From assembly GCF_900141745.1 (NCBI RefSeq), contig NZ_FSRM01000001.1:4402001-4466000 (forward strand): DNA of 64,000 bases, in the 5' to 3' direction. The position numbers and the translations under genes were made by a program. Below the pieces are notes generated by a model that was not told the origin of the DNA, did no database searches, and saw only the letters and a program-made list of their open reading frames with translations. Positions 27,123 through 35,850 of this stretch are shown here, piece after piece. The stretch comes from Paraburkholderia phenazinium. GTDB lineage: Bacteria; Pseudomonadota; Gammaproteobacteria; Burkholderiales; Burkholderiaceae. Each line of letters opens with the position of its first letter. Within the stretch, counting starts at the first letter, position 1.

Positions 27123-27494
27123 ATGAGCAACTTTCTGTTCGATCTGACCGCGAACCTCGTGATCCTCGCAACGCTGCTGGTCGCGTGTCACCTATGCAAT
27201 CTCGCCCGGCCGGATCTCGCCTTGAACGGCGGCTATGTTTACCTCGTGCTGGCGTCGACCGCCCTGGTGTTCGATGCGGCTTTGACCTTTCTGGTATTCG
27301 CAGACGCACGGAGTCGTTACGGCCAATTCAGCACGCCCAGCGCATTCGTCGAGCGTGCGAGCGCTTATGCACTTGCCTGTGCGCTAGCGCTTTACTGCGC
27401 CAGCCGCACGCGAGTCCGCAGGGCGAAGGCCAAGACCGACGACGTACTGGTCATCCGGACTTCGGCCTACACCGAGTCCCACCTGCCGATGTAG
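27123..27494 (+). CDS. Small hypothetical membrane protein
   Basis: 123 residues from ATG 27123. Three hydrophobic stretches: LTANLVILATLLVACHLCNLA, YVYLVLASTALVFDAALTFLVF and SAYALACALALYCASR, then a basic tail (TRVRRAKAKTDD). Its composition suggests an integral inner-membrane protein with three helices. No family is recognised. Upstream ATGs at 27048 and 27072 extend it by a non-hydrophobic segment. It lies alone, convergent with the ParB-like gene. GC-rich codon third positions support that it is real, but the evidence is modest. Confidence 0.55.
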   Translation: MSNFLFDLTANLVILATLLVACHLCNLARPDLALNGGYVYLVLASTALVFDAALTFLVFADARSRYGQFSTPSAFVERASAYALACALALYCASRTRVRRAKAKTDDVLVIRTSAYTESHLPM

Positions 27495-27534
27495 TAACGC
27501 ATCGGTCGCACCGGCATCGGACCACCCGCGTTCC

Positions 27535-28155
27535 TCAGGCCTTGATCACACCGGACCAGCCCGGCAGATAACGCGCCTCAGGCTTATGGGCTAGCGCCTT
27601 CGCAAGATCGAGCGCCTTCGCGAAGTTCTTCGCGATCTTGCTCGCCGGGACCCGCGGCCGCAGAAAGTCGGCCCACAGGAATTCGCTGAACGGCGTCGCA
27701 TCTTTCGCATAGCCGCCGGCATTACGTAGCTCGCCAGCGAGGCTGCGATAGGGGTCGTCCGTCATTTCGGTGATCTCCTTCGGCAGGTGTTCGTATTCGT
27801 AACGCGAGCCGTCGGCGCCGAACGGATGGACCCACTGGTTGTGTTCCATCATGCGCCAGAAGATCTCAAAGTCGAGCCAGGAAAGATCTTTCAGCACCAT
27901 CACCTTCACTTGCTTGACACCCTCTTCGAGCAGCGCCCGTCCGAGGTGATGATGGTCGACGATGTAGTAAAGCTTCTCCGGCCCCAGCACAGCAGGAAAC
28001 GAGTGCGAGTCGATTGCTGCGCTGCGCTCCTTCTTGTTCAACGTCTTCCAGTGATCGCGCTTCAAGGTGACCTCGCGATAGCCCACCGTCATCTGGGTAG
28101 GCCGCAGCGCCGCGAGGTTTGCCGGGATCAAATGAACGTCTCTGTTTGGAACCAT
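27535..28155 (-). CDS. ParB-like nuclease-domain protein (ParBc_2 type)
   Basis: 206 residues. The N-terminal IPANLAALRPTQMTVGYREVTLKRDHW is followed by YYIVDHHHLGRALLEEGVKQVKVMVLKDLS, a ParB/Srx-like core with a DHHHLxRA motif in place of the GxRRxxA of ParB. From memory this is the chromosomal family called ParBc_2 or putative ParB-like nuclease; no partner parA and no centromere-like cluster is seen. Three GTTTCCC repeats precede the gene. It is not a chromosome-partition ParB (no HTH). Function unknown; ATP/CTP or small-molecule phosphate chemistry is possible for the fold. Confidence 0.72.
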   Translation of the reverse strand: MVPNRDVHLIPANLAALRPTQMTVGYREVTLKRDHWKTLNKKERSAAIDSHSFPAVLGPEKLYYIVDHHHLGRALLEEGVKQVKVMVLKDLSWLDFEIFWRMMEHNQWVHPFGADGSRYEYEHLPKEITEMTDDPYRSLAGELRNAGGYAKDATPFSEFLWADFLRPRVPASKIAKNFAKALDLAKALAHKPEARYLPGWSGVIKA

Positions 28156-28189
28156 GGTCTACCTCATCAAATCGTTAAATCAATTTCAA

Positions 28190-28220
28190 GGGAAACTTTC
28201 GCGGGAAACTCGCGGGAAAC
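28190..28220 (-). repeat. Three GTTTCCC direct repeats upstream of the ParB-like gene
   Basis: Read on the plus strand as GGGAAAC at 28190-28196, 28203-28209 and 28214-28220, spaced 13 and 11 bp, about one helix turn each; the last two lie in CGCGGGAAAC. They sit 35-65 bp before the start codon, a natural operator position. Confidence 0.65.
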
Positions 28221-28427
28221 AATAGCGCGGATCACGCGCGCCGTTAATACCCGCGAACCATTTCGCATACGGGCAGGAATGGTCCTTGCGCACGCGCGAG
28301 CCGTCGGCTATAACTTGCGAAGACCGAGAGTGAAAGGATCTCGCTCCTCATCTGGCATTGCATCTACTGTGTTGAATCGAAGTATTTTCGTCATCAGTCA
28401 CGCGCAACCGACCCGAGCGAGGCCATC

Positions 28428-29240
28428 TTGAATCTCGACACCGTACGCATCTTCCTCATGACCCGAGGCATCGACCTCGGCACCAAGGTCCTCGGCGCGA
28501 TTGTGCTGTGGATTATTGGCCGCTGGGTGATCGGCGTGATCACCGGCCTGCTACGCAAGCTGCTGTCGCGCAATGGACGCGTCGACCCCACCCTCGCGCA
28601 CTATCTCGGTTCGATCCTCGGCGCCTTGCTGAACCTGCTGCTGATCCTCGCGATCCTGCAGGTGTTCGGAGTCCAGACCACCTCGTTCGCAGCGCTGCTC
28701 GCCGGCCTCGGTCTCGCCATCGGCACGGCGTGGGGCGGCCTGCTCGCCCATTTCGCGGCCGGCATCTTCATGCAGGTGCTGCGCCCCTTCAAGGTCGGCG
28801 ATTTCGTCATGGCCGGCGGCGTTACGGGCACTGTTCAGGAGCTAGGCCTCTTCGGCACCACCATCATCACGCCGGACAACGTCACCACGATCGTCGGCAA
28901 CAACAAGATCTTCTCCGACACGATCTCTAATTACAGCGTCTTGCCGGTGCGTCGGGTCGAGCTGACGGCGAAGATCGCTAACGGCGTCGATCCGATCGAC
29001 GCGGCTAATCGACTGCGGGCGGCGATCGTCAAGATTCCTAACGTCGCGGACAGTCCGGCGCCGGATATCGAAGTGCTCTCCTTCACACCGGAAGGTCCGC
29101 TGCTATGCGTGCGTCCGTACACGCATACCGACCACTACTGGCAGGTCTACTTCGACACTAACCGGGCCATCATCGAGACCTTCCGCGAAGCGGGCTTCCC
29201 GACGCCGGAAACGCCACTCGTGCGTCGCGCCGCGAACTAA
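28428..29240 (+). CDS. Small-conductance mechanosensitive channel, MscS family
   Basis: 270 residues, close to E. coli MscS (286). Three membrane segments with the pore helix TM3 FAALLAGLGLAIGTAWGGLLAHFAAGIFMQVLRPFKVGDFV, showing the Gly/Ala packing pattern and the LRPFKVGD signature. The cytoplasmic beta domain has GTVQELGLFGTTIITPDNVTTIVGNNKIF. It releases solutes on hypo-osmotic shock. The first Met-coding start in frame with the full TM1 is TTG 28428, with GAGG upstream; ATG 28458 would trim TM1. Convergent with dedA. Confidence 0.93.
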   Translation: MNLDTVRIFLMTRGIDLGTKVLGAIVLWIIGRWVIGVITGLLRKLLSRNGRVDPTLAHYLGSILGALLNLLLILAILQVFGVQTTSFAALLAGLGLAIGTAWGGLLAHFAAGIFMQVLRPFKVGDFVMAGGVTGTVQELGLFGTTIITPDNVTTIVGNNKIFSDTISNYSVLPVRRVELTAKIANGVDPIDAANRLRAAIVKIPNVADSPAPDIEVLSFTPEGPLLCVRPYTHTDHYWQVYFDTNRAIIETFREAGFPTPETPLVRRAAN

Positions 29241-29297
29241 GTCCGACGCGAGCGCTACTCCGGAGCGGGCGCTACTTCTGCTGTCGCGAGCTGGAAC

Positions 29298-29969
29298 CTA
29301 GCGGCCACCCGCTTTGGGCGCGGGCTTGCGCAGCATCTTCCACAGTGCACCGAGCAGCACGGGCACAACCGCCGCGCCAATACCGACCAGCACGATCACG
29401 TTCAGGTACTGGCGAATGAACGGGATGTTGCCGAAGAAGTACCCAAGCAGCACCAGCAGCAGCACCCAGAACAACGCACCCACGAAGTTGAACAACTGGA
29501 AGCGGCTCACGGTCATCTGCGATGCGCCCGCGACGAACGGTGCAAACGTGCGCACCACCGGGATAAAACGTGCAAGCACGATGGTCTTGCCGCCATGCTT
29601 TTCGTAGAAGTTGTGGGTCTTTTGCAGCGCTGCCCGATCGAGGAAGCGCTCGAGCAGCGGAATATGCGAGTCGAACACTTTGGGTCCGATCGCCCTGCCG
29701 ATAAGATAGTTAAGCGTATTGCCCCCGACCGCCGCCACCAGCAGCAGCAGAATCAGCAGGCCGAGGTTCATTTCGCCGCTCGCGCAGAACGCGCCGCCGA
29801 TGAACAGCAGCGAGTCGCCCGGCAGAAACGGCAGCACCACGAGCCCGGTTTCGCAGAACACGATCAGAAACAGCACCGCATACACCCAGGCACCGTACTG
29901 TTGAATGAAAACCCCCAGAAACTTGTCGATATGCAAGACAAGATTCACGAACTGCAGCAGCGTGTCCAA
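29298..29969 (-). CDS. DedA-family membrane protein
   Basis: 223 residues. VLHIDKFLGVFIQQYGAWVYAVLFLIVFCETGLVVLPFLPGDSLLF is the opening of the DedA/SNARE-associated (VTT) domain. RFIPVVRTFAPFVAGASQM carries the conserved Arg residues on the re-entrant loop known to be essential in YqjA/YghB. Members include undecaprenyl-phosphate and phospholipid flippases, so lipid-carrier transport across the inner membrane is the likely role. Stands divergent from mutL with a 257-bp gap. Confidence 0.92.
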   Translation of the reverse strand: MDTLLQFVNLVLHIDKFLGVFIQQYGAWVYAVLFLIVFCETGLVVLPFLPGDSLLFIGGAFCASGEMNLGLLILLLLVAAVGGNTLNYLIGRAIGPKVFDSHIPLLERFLDRAALQKTHNFYEKHGGKTIVLARFIPVVRTFAPFVAGASQMTVSRFQLFNFVGALFWVLLLVLLGYFFGNIPFIRQYLNVIVLVGIGAAVVPVLLGALWKMLRKPAPKAGGR

Positions 29970-30214
29970 AAGCGTCCCTTATTGAGCGAGTGGTGCGAGC
30001 GGCCGAATGGGCAGGCCGTCGTGCCATGAGATGAAATGGGCAACGATCCGAGGCCCGAAGGCGCCGAAAATTGACCGCGCCATGATACCGAAAGTGCCCG
30101 GCTACGATAAAAAAACTGCGGACGGAGACGCACACCGGACGCCGGCAAGCAGGCGGGAGATGAGTCCGCGCTCAGCGGACGTAGCGGGTTACCTGCCGCT
30201 TCCCGGCAAGTCGC

Positions 30215-30220
30215 TATAAT
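30215..30220 (+). promoter_or_regulatory. -10 box TATAAT immediately before mutL
   Basis: TATAAT ends 6 nt before ATG 30227, so the predicted start site is the A of the start codon. No Shine-Dalgarno lies between. The -35 region is weak (CTGCCG at 17-bp spacing). Confidence 0.6.
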
Positions 30221-30226
30221 TTCGCC

Positions 30227-32302
30227 ATGTCCGAATTCTCCGAAACGCCTGTCGATCCCGCCGCCCAGGCTGTGGCGCCCGTCCTACGTCCGTTGCGGGC
30301 CATCCAACCTCTGCCGGACCTGCTGATCAGCCAGATCGCCGCCGGCGAGGTGGTCGAACGGCCGGCGTCGGTCGTTAAGGAGTTGCTGGAGAACGCCGTC
30401 GACGCTGGTGCACAGACGCTGCGCATCCTGCTCGACGAAGGCGGCGTCAAGCGCATCTCGATCACCGACGACGGCTGCGGCATCCCGGAAGGCGAACTCA
30501 CGCTCGCCCTGATGCGCCACGCCACCAGCAAGATCCGCACGCTCGCCGAACTCGAAGCCGTCGGTACGCTCGGGTTTCGTGGCGAAGCGCTGGCGTCGAT
30601 TGCGTCGGTGTCGGAGCTGTTCATCACCAGCCGCACGGCCGAAGCGCGGCACGCGATGCGCATCGAAGCGCAAACCGGCGTGCTGAGCCCAGCGGCCGGT
30701 ACGCAGGGTACGACGATCGAAGTACGCGAGCTGTACTTCAATACGCCCGCGCGCCGAAAATTCCTGAAGAGCGAGCAGACCGAACTCGGCCACTGCCTCG
30801 AAATGATCCGCCGCACCGCACTGGCGCGGCCAGACGTAGCGATTTCGGTGCTGCACAACGGCCGCGCGGTCGAACACTGGAACGCCAGCGATCCGGCCAC
30901 TCGCGTCAGCAAGATCATGGGCGAGACCTTCGCCACGGCTCATCTGCCGCTCGACGAATCGGCCGGACCGCTGGCGGTCTATGGCTGCGCCGGCCTGCCC
31001 ACCGCCAGCCGCGGCCGGGCCGATCAGCAATACTTCTTCGTCAACGGTCGCTTCGTACGCGACAAGCTGCTGACGCACGCCGTACGCGCCGCTTACGAAG
31101 ACGTGCTGCACGGCGATCGCTACCCGTCGTATGTGCTGTTTCTCGACCTGCCCCCTGAGGGCGTCGATGTGAACGTGCACCCGTCGAAAATCGAAGTTCG
31201 TTTCCGCGATTCGCGCTCGATCCACCAGTTCGTCTTCCACGCCGTGCAGCGGGCGCTGGCACGGCATGCAGGAGCGTCGCCGGAGACCACCGCGGGTGGT
31301 CATGCTGCGCATCTTGAGCCGGTGTTGGGTGGTTCGGGGCCGTTTGGAGCCGCAGCAGGCGGTGGTGGCTTAGGTGCGGGCGCCGGCGGGAGCGCCGGTG
31401 GCGGCCTTGGCGCTAGCAGCGCAGGGTACGGAGCGAATGGCTTGGGCGGTAGCGCCGGCGGGAGCAGCAACATCGGCGGTAATGGTTTTGGAGCCCAGGC
31501 GGGCAACACGTGGCTGCGTCAGGCACGCATGACTCAAGGCACGCTGCCGGTCGCTCAACCGCTTGCGCTCTACGACGCATTATTCGGCGGCCGCAAGGAC
31601 AACGGCGTCGGGACAGCGCAGGGCACGACCACGCTGGAAGCACGCGATTCCGGTGCGGATACGCCATCGTTCTTCGCCCCGCCGTCAGCCGGCAACGCGG
31701 CATTTCACAGCGCGGATGAACAACCACTTGGTTTCGCTCTTGGCCAGATCCATGGCATCTATGTGCTGGCGCAGAACGCCCAGGGGCTGGTGATCGTCGA
31801 CATGCACGCGGCGCACGAACGGATCCTGTACGAGCAGTTCAAGAATGCGCTGGCCGACCGGGCGATTGCGGTGCAGCCGTTGCTGATTCCGTTGTCGATG
31901 CAGGCCGACCCGGTCGAAATCGGCACGGTGGAGGAAGAGCGCGAGACGCTCGATGCACTCGGCTTCGATCTGGCGGTGCTGTCGCCGACGACACTCGCGA
32001 TCCGCGCGGTCCCGGCGCTGCTCAAGGACGCCGACCTCCAGGCGCTGGCCCGGGCGGTGCTGACCGATCTGCACGCATACGGCGGCTCGCGGGTCCTGAC
32101 CGAGCGTCAGCACGAACTGCTTGGTACCTTGGCCTGCCACCACGCGGTGCGCGCGAACCGGCGTCTGACGCTGGATGAAATGAACGCGCTGCTGCGCCAG
32201 ATGGAAGCAACCGAGCGCGCGGACCAGTGCAACCACGGGCGCCCGACGTGGTATCAGCTGACGCTATCGGACCTCGATCGACTGTTCATGCGCGGGCAAT
32301 GA
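30227..32302 (+). CDS. mutL: DNA mismatch repair protein MutL (endonuclease-type)
   Basis: 691 residues. GHKL ATPase N-terminus: [54 protein letters not shown] Gly/Ser-rich linker at about 367-430 is longer than usual. The C-terminal domain has [12 protein letters not shown] (about 525-536), matching the metal-binding DxHAxxExxxxE endonuclease motif, plus [12 protein letters not shown] and the CNHGRP motif (about 668), which E. coli MutL lacks. So this MutL probably nicks DNA itself, consistent with no mutH. The ATG may be leaderless; a TTG at about 30293 is an alternative start next to the ATPase domain. Confidence 0.96.
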   Translation: MSEFSETPVDPAAQAVAPVLRPLRAIQPLPDLLISQIAAGEVVERPASVVKELLENAVDAGAQTLRILLDEGGVKRISITDDGCGIPEGELTLALMRHATSKIRTLAELEAVGTLGFRGEALASIASVSELFITSRTAEARHAMRIEAQTGVLSPAAGTQGTTIEVRELYFNTPARRKFLKSEQTELGHCLEMIRRTALARPDVAISVLHNGRAVEHWNASDPATRVSKIMGETFATAHLPLDESAGPLAVYGCAGLPTASRGRADQQYFFVNGRFVRDKLLTHAVRAAYEDVLHGDRYPSYVLFLDLPPEGVDVNVHPSKIEVRFRDSRSIHQFVFHAVQRALARHAGASPETTAGGHAAHLEPVLGGSGPFGAAAGGGGLGAGAGGSAGGGLGASSAGYGANGLGGSAGGSSNIGGNGFGAQAGNTWLRQARMTQGTLPVAQPLALYDALFGGRKDNGVGTAQGTTTLEARDSGADTPSFFAPPSAGNAAFHSADEQPLGFALGQIHGIYVLAQNAQGLVIVDMHAAHERILYEQFKNALADRAIAVQPLLIPLSMQADPVEIGTVEEERETLDALGFDLAVLSPTTLAIRAVPALLKDADLQALARAVLTDLHAYGGSRVLTERQHELLGTLACHHAVRANRRLTLDEMNALLRQMEATERADQCNHGRPTWYQLTLSDLDRLFMRGQ

Positions 32303-32357
32303 CTCTGCGCGCCGCCACGTTATTACCGCAGCCGCAGGCGCTGCGGGTCCGCCATTC

Positions 32358-33311
32358 ATGACGCAACGCCCTGTCACTCCGATTGTCTGCCTGCTGGGCC
32401 CGACGGCCTCCGGCAAGACCGCCGCTGCGCTGGCACTGGCCGCGCGACATCCGGTGGAAATCATCAGCGTGGATTCAGCGCTGGTGTACCGCGAGATGGA
32501 CATCGGCACGGCGAAGCCAACGGCGGAAGAACGCGAGCGCGTACCGCACCATCTGATTGACATCGTCGATCCCGCCGATGCCTACTCCGCCGCCCAATTC
32601 CGCACGGATACGTTGCGACTGGTGGGTGAGATTACGACGCGTGGGCGGGTACCGTTGCTGGTGGGCGGCACGATGCTGTACTACAAGGCGTTGACACAGG
32701 GTTTGAACGACCTGCCGGGGGCTGATGCCGAAGTGCGGGCCGCGCTCGATGCGCAGGCGTTGCGTGATGGCTGGCCGGCTTTGCATGCGCGGCTGGCGGA
32801 GGTCGATCCGGTCACAGCTGCTCGGCTAGCACCGAATGATTCGCAGCGGATCCAGCGGGCGCTGGAGGTGTTCACGTTGACGGGGCGGCCGATGTCCGAG
32901 TTGTTGGCTGCGCCTTCTCAGGTTGACGATTTGGCGTTGCCGTGGCGTTTTGTACCGGTGGCGCTGGAGCCTTCAGATCGCAGTGTTTTACATGCACGCA
33001 TTGCTGAGCGGTTTGATGCCATGCTGGCTGCCGGGTTTATTGATGAAGTGGAGCGGCTGCGGGCGCGGGGGGATTTGCATCCGGGGTTGGCGTCGATGCG
33101 GTGTGTGGGGTATCGGCAGGCGTGGGAGTATCTCGATGGTGTTGGGGATTTTGCTTCCATGCGGGATAAGGGGGTTTTTGCTACCCGGCAGTTGTGTAAG
33201 CGGCAGCTTACCTGGCTGCGGGGGATGAGCGAACGGGTCGTTGTGGATTGCTGTGCGGGGGATTCGGTTGAGCAGGTTTTGGGGGTTGTTGAGGGGGTGA
33301 TTGGGCGGTGA
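32358..33311 (+). CDS. miaA: tRNA dimethylallyltransferase MiaA
   Basis: 317 residues. P-loop [15 protein letters not shown] near residues 14-28, [33 protein letters not shown], then [10 protein letters not shown]. It adds the isopentenyl group to A37 of tRNAs reading UNN codons. It follows mutL by 55 bp on the same strand. The second half changes to G/T-ended codons (for example GTT, TTT, GGG, GAT), unlike the C-ended codons of the first half and of neighbours. It converges on purM across an inverted repeat. Confidence 0.96.
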   Translation: MTQRPVTPIVCLLGPTASGKTAAALALAARHPVEIISVDSALVYREMDIGTAKPTAEERERVPHHLIDIVDPADAYSAAQFRTDTLRLVGEITTRGRVPLLVGGTMLYYKALTQGLNDLPGADAEVRAALDAQALRDGWPALHARLAEVDPVTAARLAPNDSQRIQRALEVFTLTGRPMSELLAAPSQVDDLALPWRFVPVALEPSDRSVLHARIAERFDAMLAAGFIDEVERLRARGDLHPGLASMRCVGYRQAWEYLDGVGDFASMRDKGVFATRQLCKRQLTWLRGMSERVVVDCCAGDSVEQVLGVVEGVIGR

Positions 33312-33338
33312 TTTTTTTGCCCCTAAGGCGGAGGGTTT

Positions 33339-33496
33339 GCCTGCGGCGCCTTGGTTTTTTTCTTTTGGGGCTGGCCTCTCCTTGCATTCTTATCGGTTTG
33401 CTTGTGTTGCCCCTGTGCGGGGCGACGCTAATAGACCATCAGGAATGCAAGGAAAAGCCCAAGCAGCGAGAGCAACCACCAAAGCGCCGCGCAGGC
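33339..33496. repeat. Large imperfect inverted repeat between miaA and purM
   Basis: The two halves of this 158-bp region are similar when one is reversed: GCCTGCGGCGCCTTGG on the left matches GCCTGCGCGGCGCTTTGG read from the right, and TCCTTGCATTC occurs in both. The centre is the hairpin GCCCC-TGTGC-GGGGC (33409-33423). T-runs lie near each outer arm, so it could end both convergent transcripts. Confidence 0.7.
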
Positions 33497-33504
33497 CAAA
33501 AAAA

Positions 33505-34560
33505 TCAAACAACCACAGTCTGCGCCTCACCCTCGGCACTATTACGCACAGAGCCAATCTTCCAAACCTGCTCACCGGCGGCAGCCAAAAGACCAATAGC
33601 CTTATCTGCATCCTGAGCAGCAACCACAACAACCATCCCGATCCCGCAGTTGAACACGCGGTGCATTTCCGCGTCAGCCACACCACCATGCTTCTGCAAC
33701 CACGAGAACAGCGGCGGCAACGGCCAGGCCCGATGATCGAGCTCAGCAGTCAACCCATCCCGCAAAACTCGCGGAATATTTTCGACGAGCCCACCGCCGG
33801 TGATATGCGCCATTCCCTTCACGGCAACCTGCTCCATCAGCGAAAGCAGCGGCTTCACATAGATATGCGTAGGCGCCATCAACGCATCGGCCAGGGAACG
33901 GCCGTCAAAGTCCGCCGACAGATCCGGCTGCGCCCGCTCAATGATCTTGCGCACCAGCGAGAATCCATTCGAATGAATTCCGCTCGAAGCCAGACCCAGC
34001 ACCACGTCGCCCGGGGTAATCGTGCTGCCGTCGATAATCTTGCTTTTCTCGACCGCGCCAACCGCAAACCCGGCCAGATCGTATTCGCCATCCGGATACA
34101 TGCCCGGCATTTCCGCGGTTTCACCGCCGATCAACGCGCAGCCAGCCAGTTCGCAACCTTGTGCGATGCCCTTCACGACCGTCGATGCCGTGCCGACGTC
34201 CAGCTTGCCGCAGGCGAAGTAGTCGAGGAAGAACAGCGGCTCGGCGCCCTGCACCAGAATATCGTTGACGCTCATCGCCACCAGATCCTGGCCAACCGTG
34301 TCATGCTTGTTCAGGTGAAACGCCAGCTTCAGCTTCGTGCCGACGCCGTCCGTGCCCGAGACGAGTACCGGTTCGCGGTATTTTTTCGGCACCTCGAAGA
34401 GCGCGCCAAACCCGCCGATGCCGCCCAGCACACCGTCACGCAACGTCTTTTTGGCAAAGGGCTTGATCGCGTCGACAAGGGCGTCGCCCGCGTCAATGTC
34501 CACGCCGGCGTCGCGATACGACAGACCTTGAGCGTCAGGGGCGGATTTCGGTTGATTCAT
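33505..34560 (-). CDS. purM: Phosphoribosylformylglycinamidine cyclo-ligase (AIR synthetase)
   Basis: 351 residues from ATG 34560. Fifth step of purine synthesis, FGAM to AIR with ATP. Seen: [78 protein letters not shown] and THITGGGL-type [15 protein letters not shown]. The 3' end shifts to T-ended codons (GGTCTTTTGGCTGCC...), mirroring miaA. An ORF start 12 bp upstream (MLLP) is not needed. It is divergent from the PerM-like gene with overlapping upstream regions. Confidence 0.96.
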   Translation of the reverse strand: MNQPKSAPDAQGLSYRDAGVDIDAGDALVDAIKPFAKKTLRDGVLGGIGGFGALFEVPKKYREPVLVSGTDGVGTKLKLAFHLNKHDTVGQDLVAMSVNDILVQGAEPLFFLDYFACGKLDVGTASTVVKGIAQGCELAGCALIGGETAEMPGMYPDGEYDLAGFAVGAVEKSKIIDGSTITPGDVVLGLASSGIHSNGFSLVRKIIERAQPDLSADFDGRSLADALMAPTHIYVKPLLSLMEQVAVKGMAHITGGGLVENIPRVLRDGLTAELDHRAWPLPPLFSWLQKHGGVADAEMHRVFNCGIGMVVVVAAQDADKAIGLLAAAGEQVWKIGSVRNSAEGEAQTVVV

Positions 34561-34705
34561 GGGGAGGAGCAAGAAGGTCGGTAAAATGCGATTTTACCCG
34601 ATGCCGATCCAGAGTTGGCGCTTCAGCGCCTACTCTGGTCCCATGCAGAGCTGTCAGCCACCTGGTCGGACATATTCACCCCCGTCGTACCTCAGGAAAT
34701 CCATT

Positions 34706-35782
34706 TTGCAGCAGAACTCCTCGATTCTGACACCGTATCAGCGCCGCGCCTTCATCTGGGTCGCTATCGCGCTCGGCCTCGGCATCCTGCTCTGGCTGCT
34801 CAGCCCGGTGCTCACGCCGTTCCTGCTCGGCGCCATCCTCGCCTACATCCTCCAGCCAGGCGTCGCGTGGCTGGTGCGCCGGCGCGTGCCGCGCGCCCTC
34901 GCCGCCCTGCTGATGATGCTGGTCTTCACCGTGCTCCTCACCATCATGATCCTGCTGGTGCTGGTCGTGATCCAGAAGGAAGGTCCGCAACTCAAACTGC
35001 AGGTACCCGTGCTGTTCACGCACGTTAGCGCCTGGCTGCAACCCAAACTGGCCCTGCTCGGCCTCGCCGATTCGCTCGACTTCGCCAGCATCCGCGATCT
35101 CGTGATGAATCAGCTCGAAGGCAGCGCGCAAACCGTCGCCCTCTACGCATGGACCTCGATCCGCACCAGCGGTAACGTCATGATGACCGTGATCGGCAAC
35201 GTCGTGATGGTGCCGTTGGTCCTGTTCTACCTGTTGTACGACTGGAACCGCATGCTCGAGCGCGCCGAGGGCTTCGTGCCGCGCCGCTGGCTCGAAAAGA
35301 CCGTGCAGCTTGCCCGCGACATGGATCGGATGCTCTCCCAGTACCTGCGCGGCCAGCTGCTCGTGATGGCCGTGCTGGCCGTCTTCTACGCGATCGCACT
35401 AACCATCGCCGGCTTCGAGATCGCGCTGCCGATCGGCATTTTCACCGGCGTCGCGGTCTTTATTCCGTATATCGGCTATGCCACCGGCCTCGCTCTGGCG
35501 CTTGTCGCCGCGCTGCTGCAGTTCGGCGACTGGTATGGCTTCGGCGCGGTTGCGGTGATTTACGGCGTCGGGCAGATTCTCGAGAGCTTCTTCCTGACGC
35601 CACGCCTCGTCGGCGAACGCATCGGCATGCATCCGCTCGCCGTGATCTTCGCCTTGCTCGCGTTCGGCCAGCTATTCGGCTTCTTCGGTGTGTTGCTGGC
35701 GTTGCCCGTTAGCGCGATCCTGTCGGTGGCCCTGCGCGAATTGCGGCAAGGCTATCTGTCGAGCACGCTTTACAAGAACTGA
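34706..35782 (+). CDS. PerM/AI-2E-family transporter
   Basis: 358 residues from TTG 34706 with AGGA about 9 nt before it; the open frame runs back to 34559 but that part is the purM promoter region. About eight membrane segments: RRAFIWVAIALGLGILLWLLSPVLTPFLLGAILAYIL begins the family, with LSQYLRGQLLVMAVLAVFYAI, VFIPYIGYATGLALALVAALLQF and the C-terminal LAFGQLFGFFGVLLALPVSAIL. Some members export autoinducer-2, others are Na+/H+ antiporters; the substrate here is not known. It stands between purM and hda, a common Burkholderia order. Confidence 0.9.
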   Translation: MQQNSSILTPYQRRAFIWVAIALGLGILLWLLSPVLTPFLLGAILAYILQPGVAWLVRRRVPRALAALLMMLVFTVLLTIMILLVLVVIQKEGPQLKLQVPVLFTHVSAWLQPKLALLGLADSLDFASIRDLVMNQLEGSAQTVALYAWTSIRTSGNVMMTVIGNVVMVPLVLFYLLYDWNRMLERAEGFVPRRWLEKTVQLARDMDRMLSQYLRGQLLVMAVLAVFYAIALTIAGFEIALPIGIFTGVAVFIPYIGYATGLALALVAALLQFGDWYGFGAVAVIYGVGQILESFFLTPRLVGERIGMHPLAVIFALLAFGQLFGFFGVLLALPVSAILSVALRELRQGYLSSTLYKN

Positions 35783-35850
35783 CGATCCCTGGCTAACTGA
35801 CCCAAGCGCTCAACGGCTACCCGCGGTTCTCATTACCGGTTTCTACTACT

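Noticed and set aside
31300..31509. Pro/Ala-rich minus-strand frame inside the mutL glycine linker
   Set aside because: Complement of Gly codons; shadow frame.
33308..33616. Hydrophobic 102-codon plus-strand frame after miaA
   Set aside because: It spans the inverted repeat and the end of purM; its counterpart on the other strand is similar because of the repeat. Not supported as a gene, though kept as evidence for the repeat.
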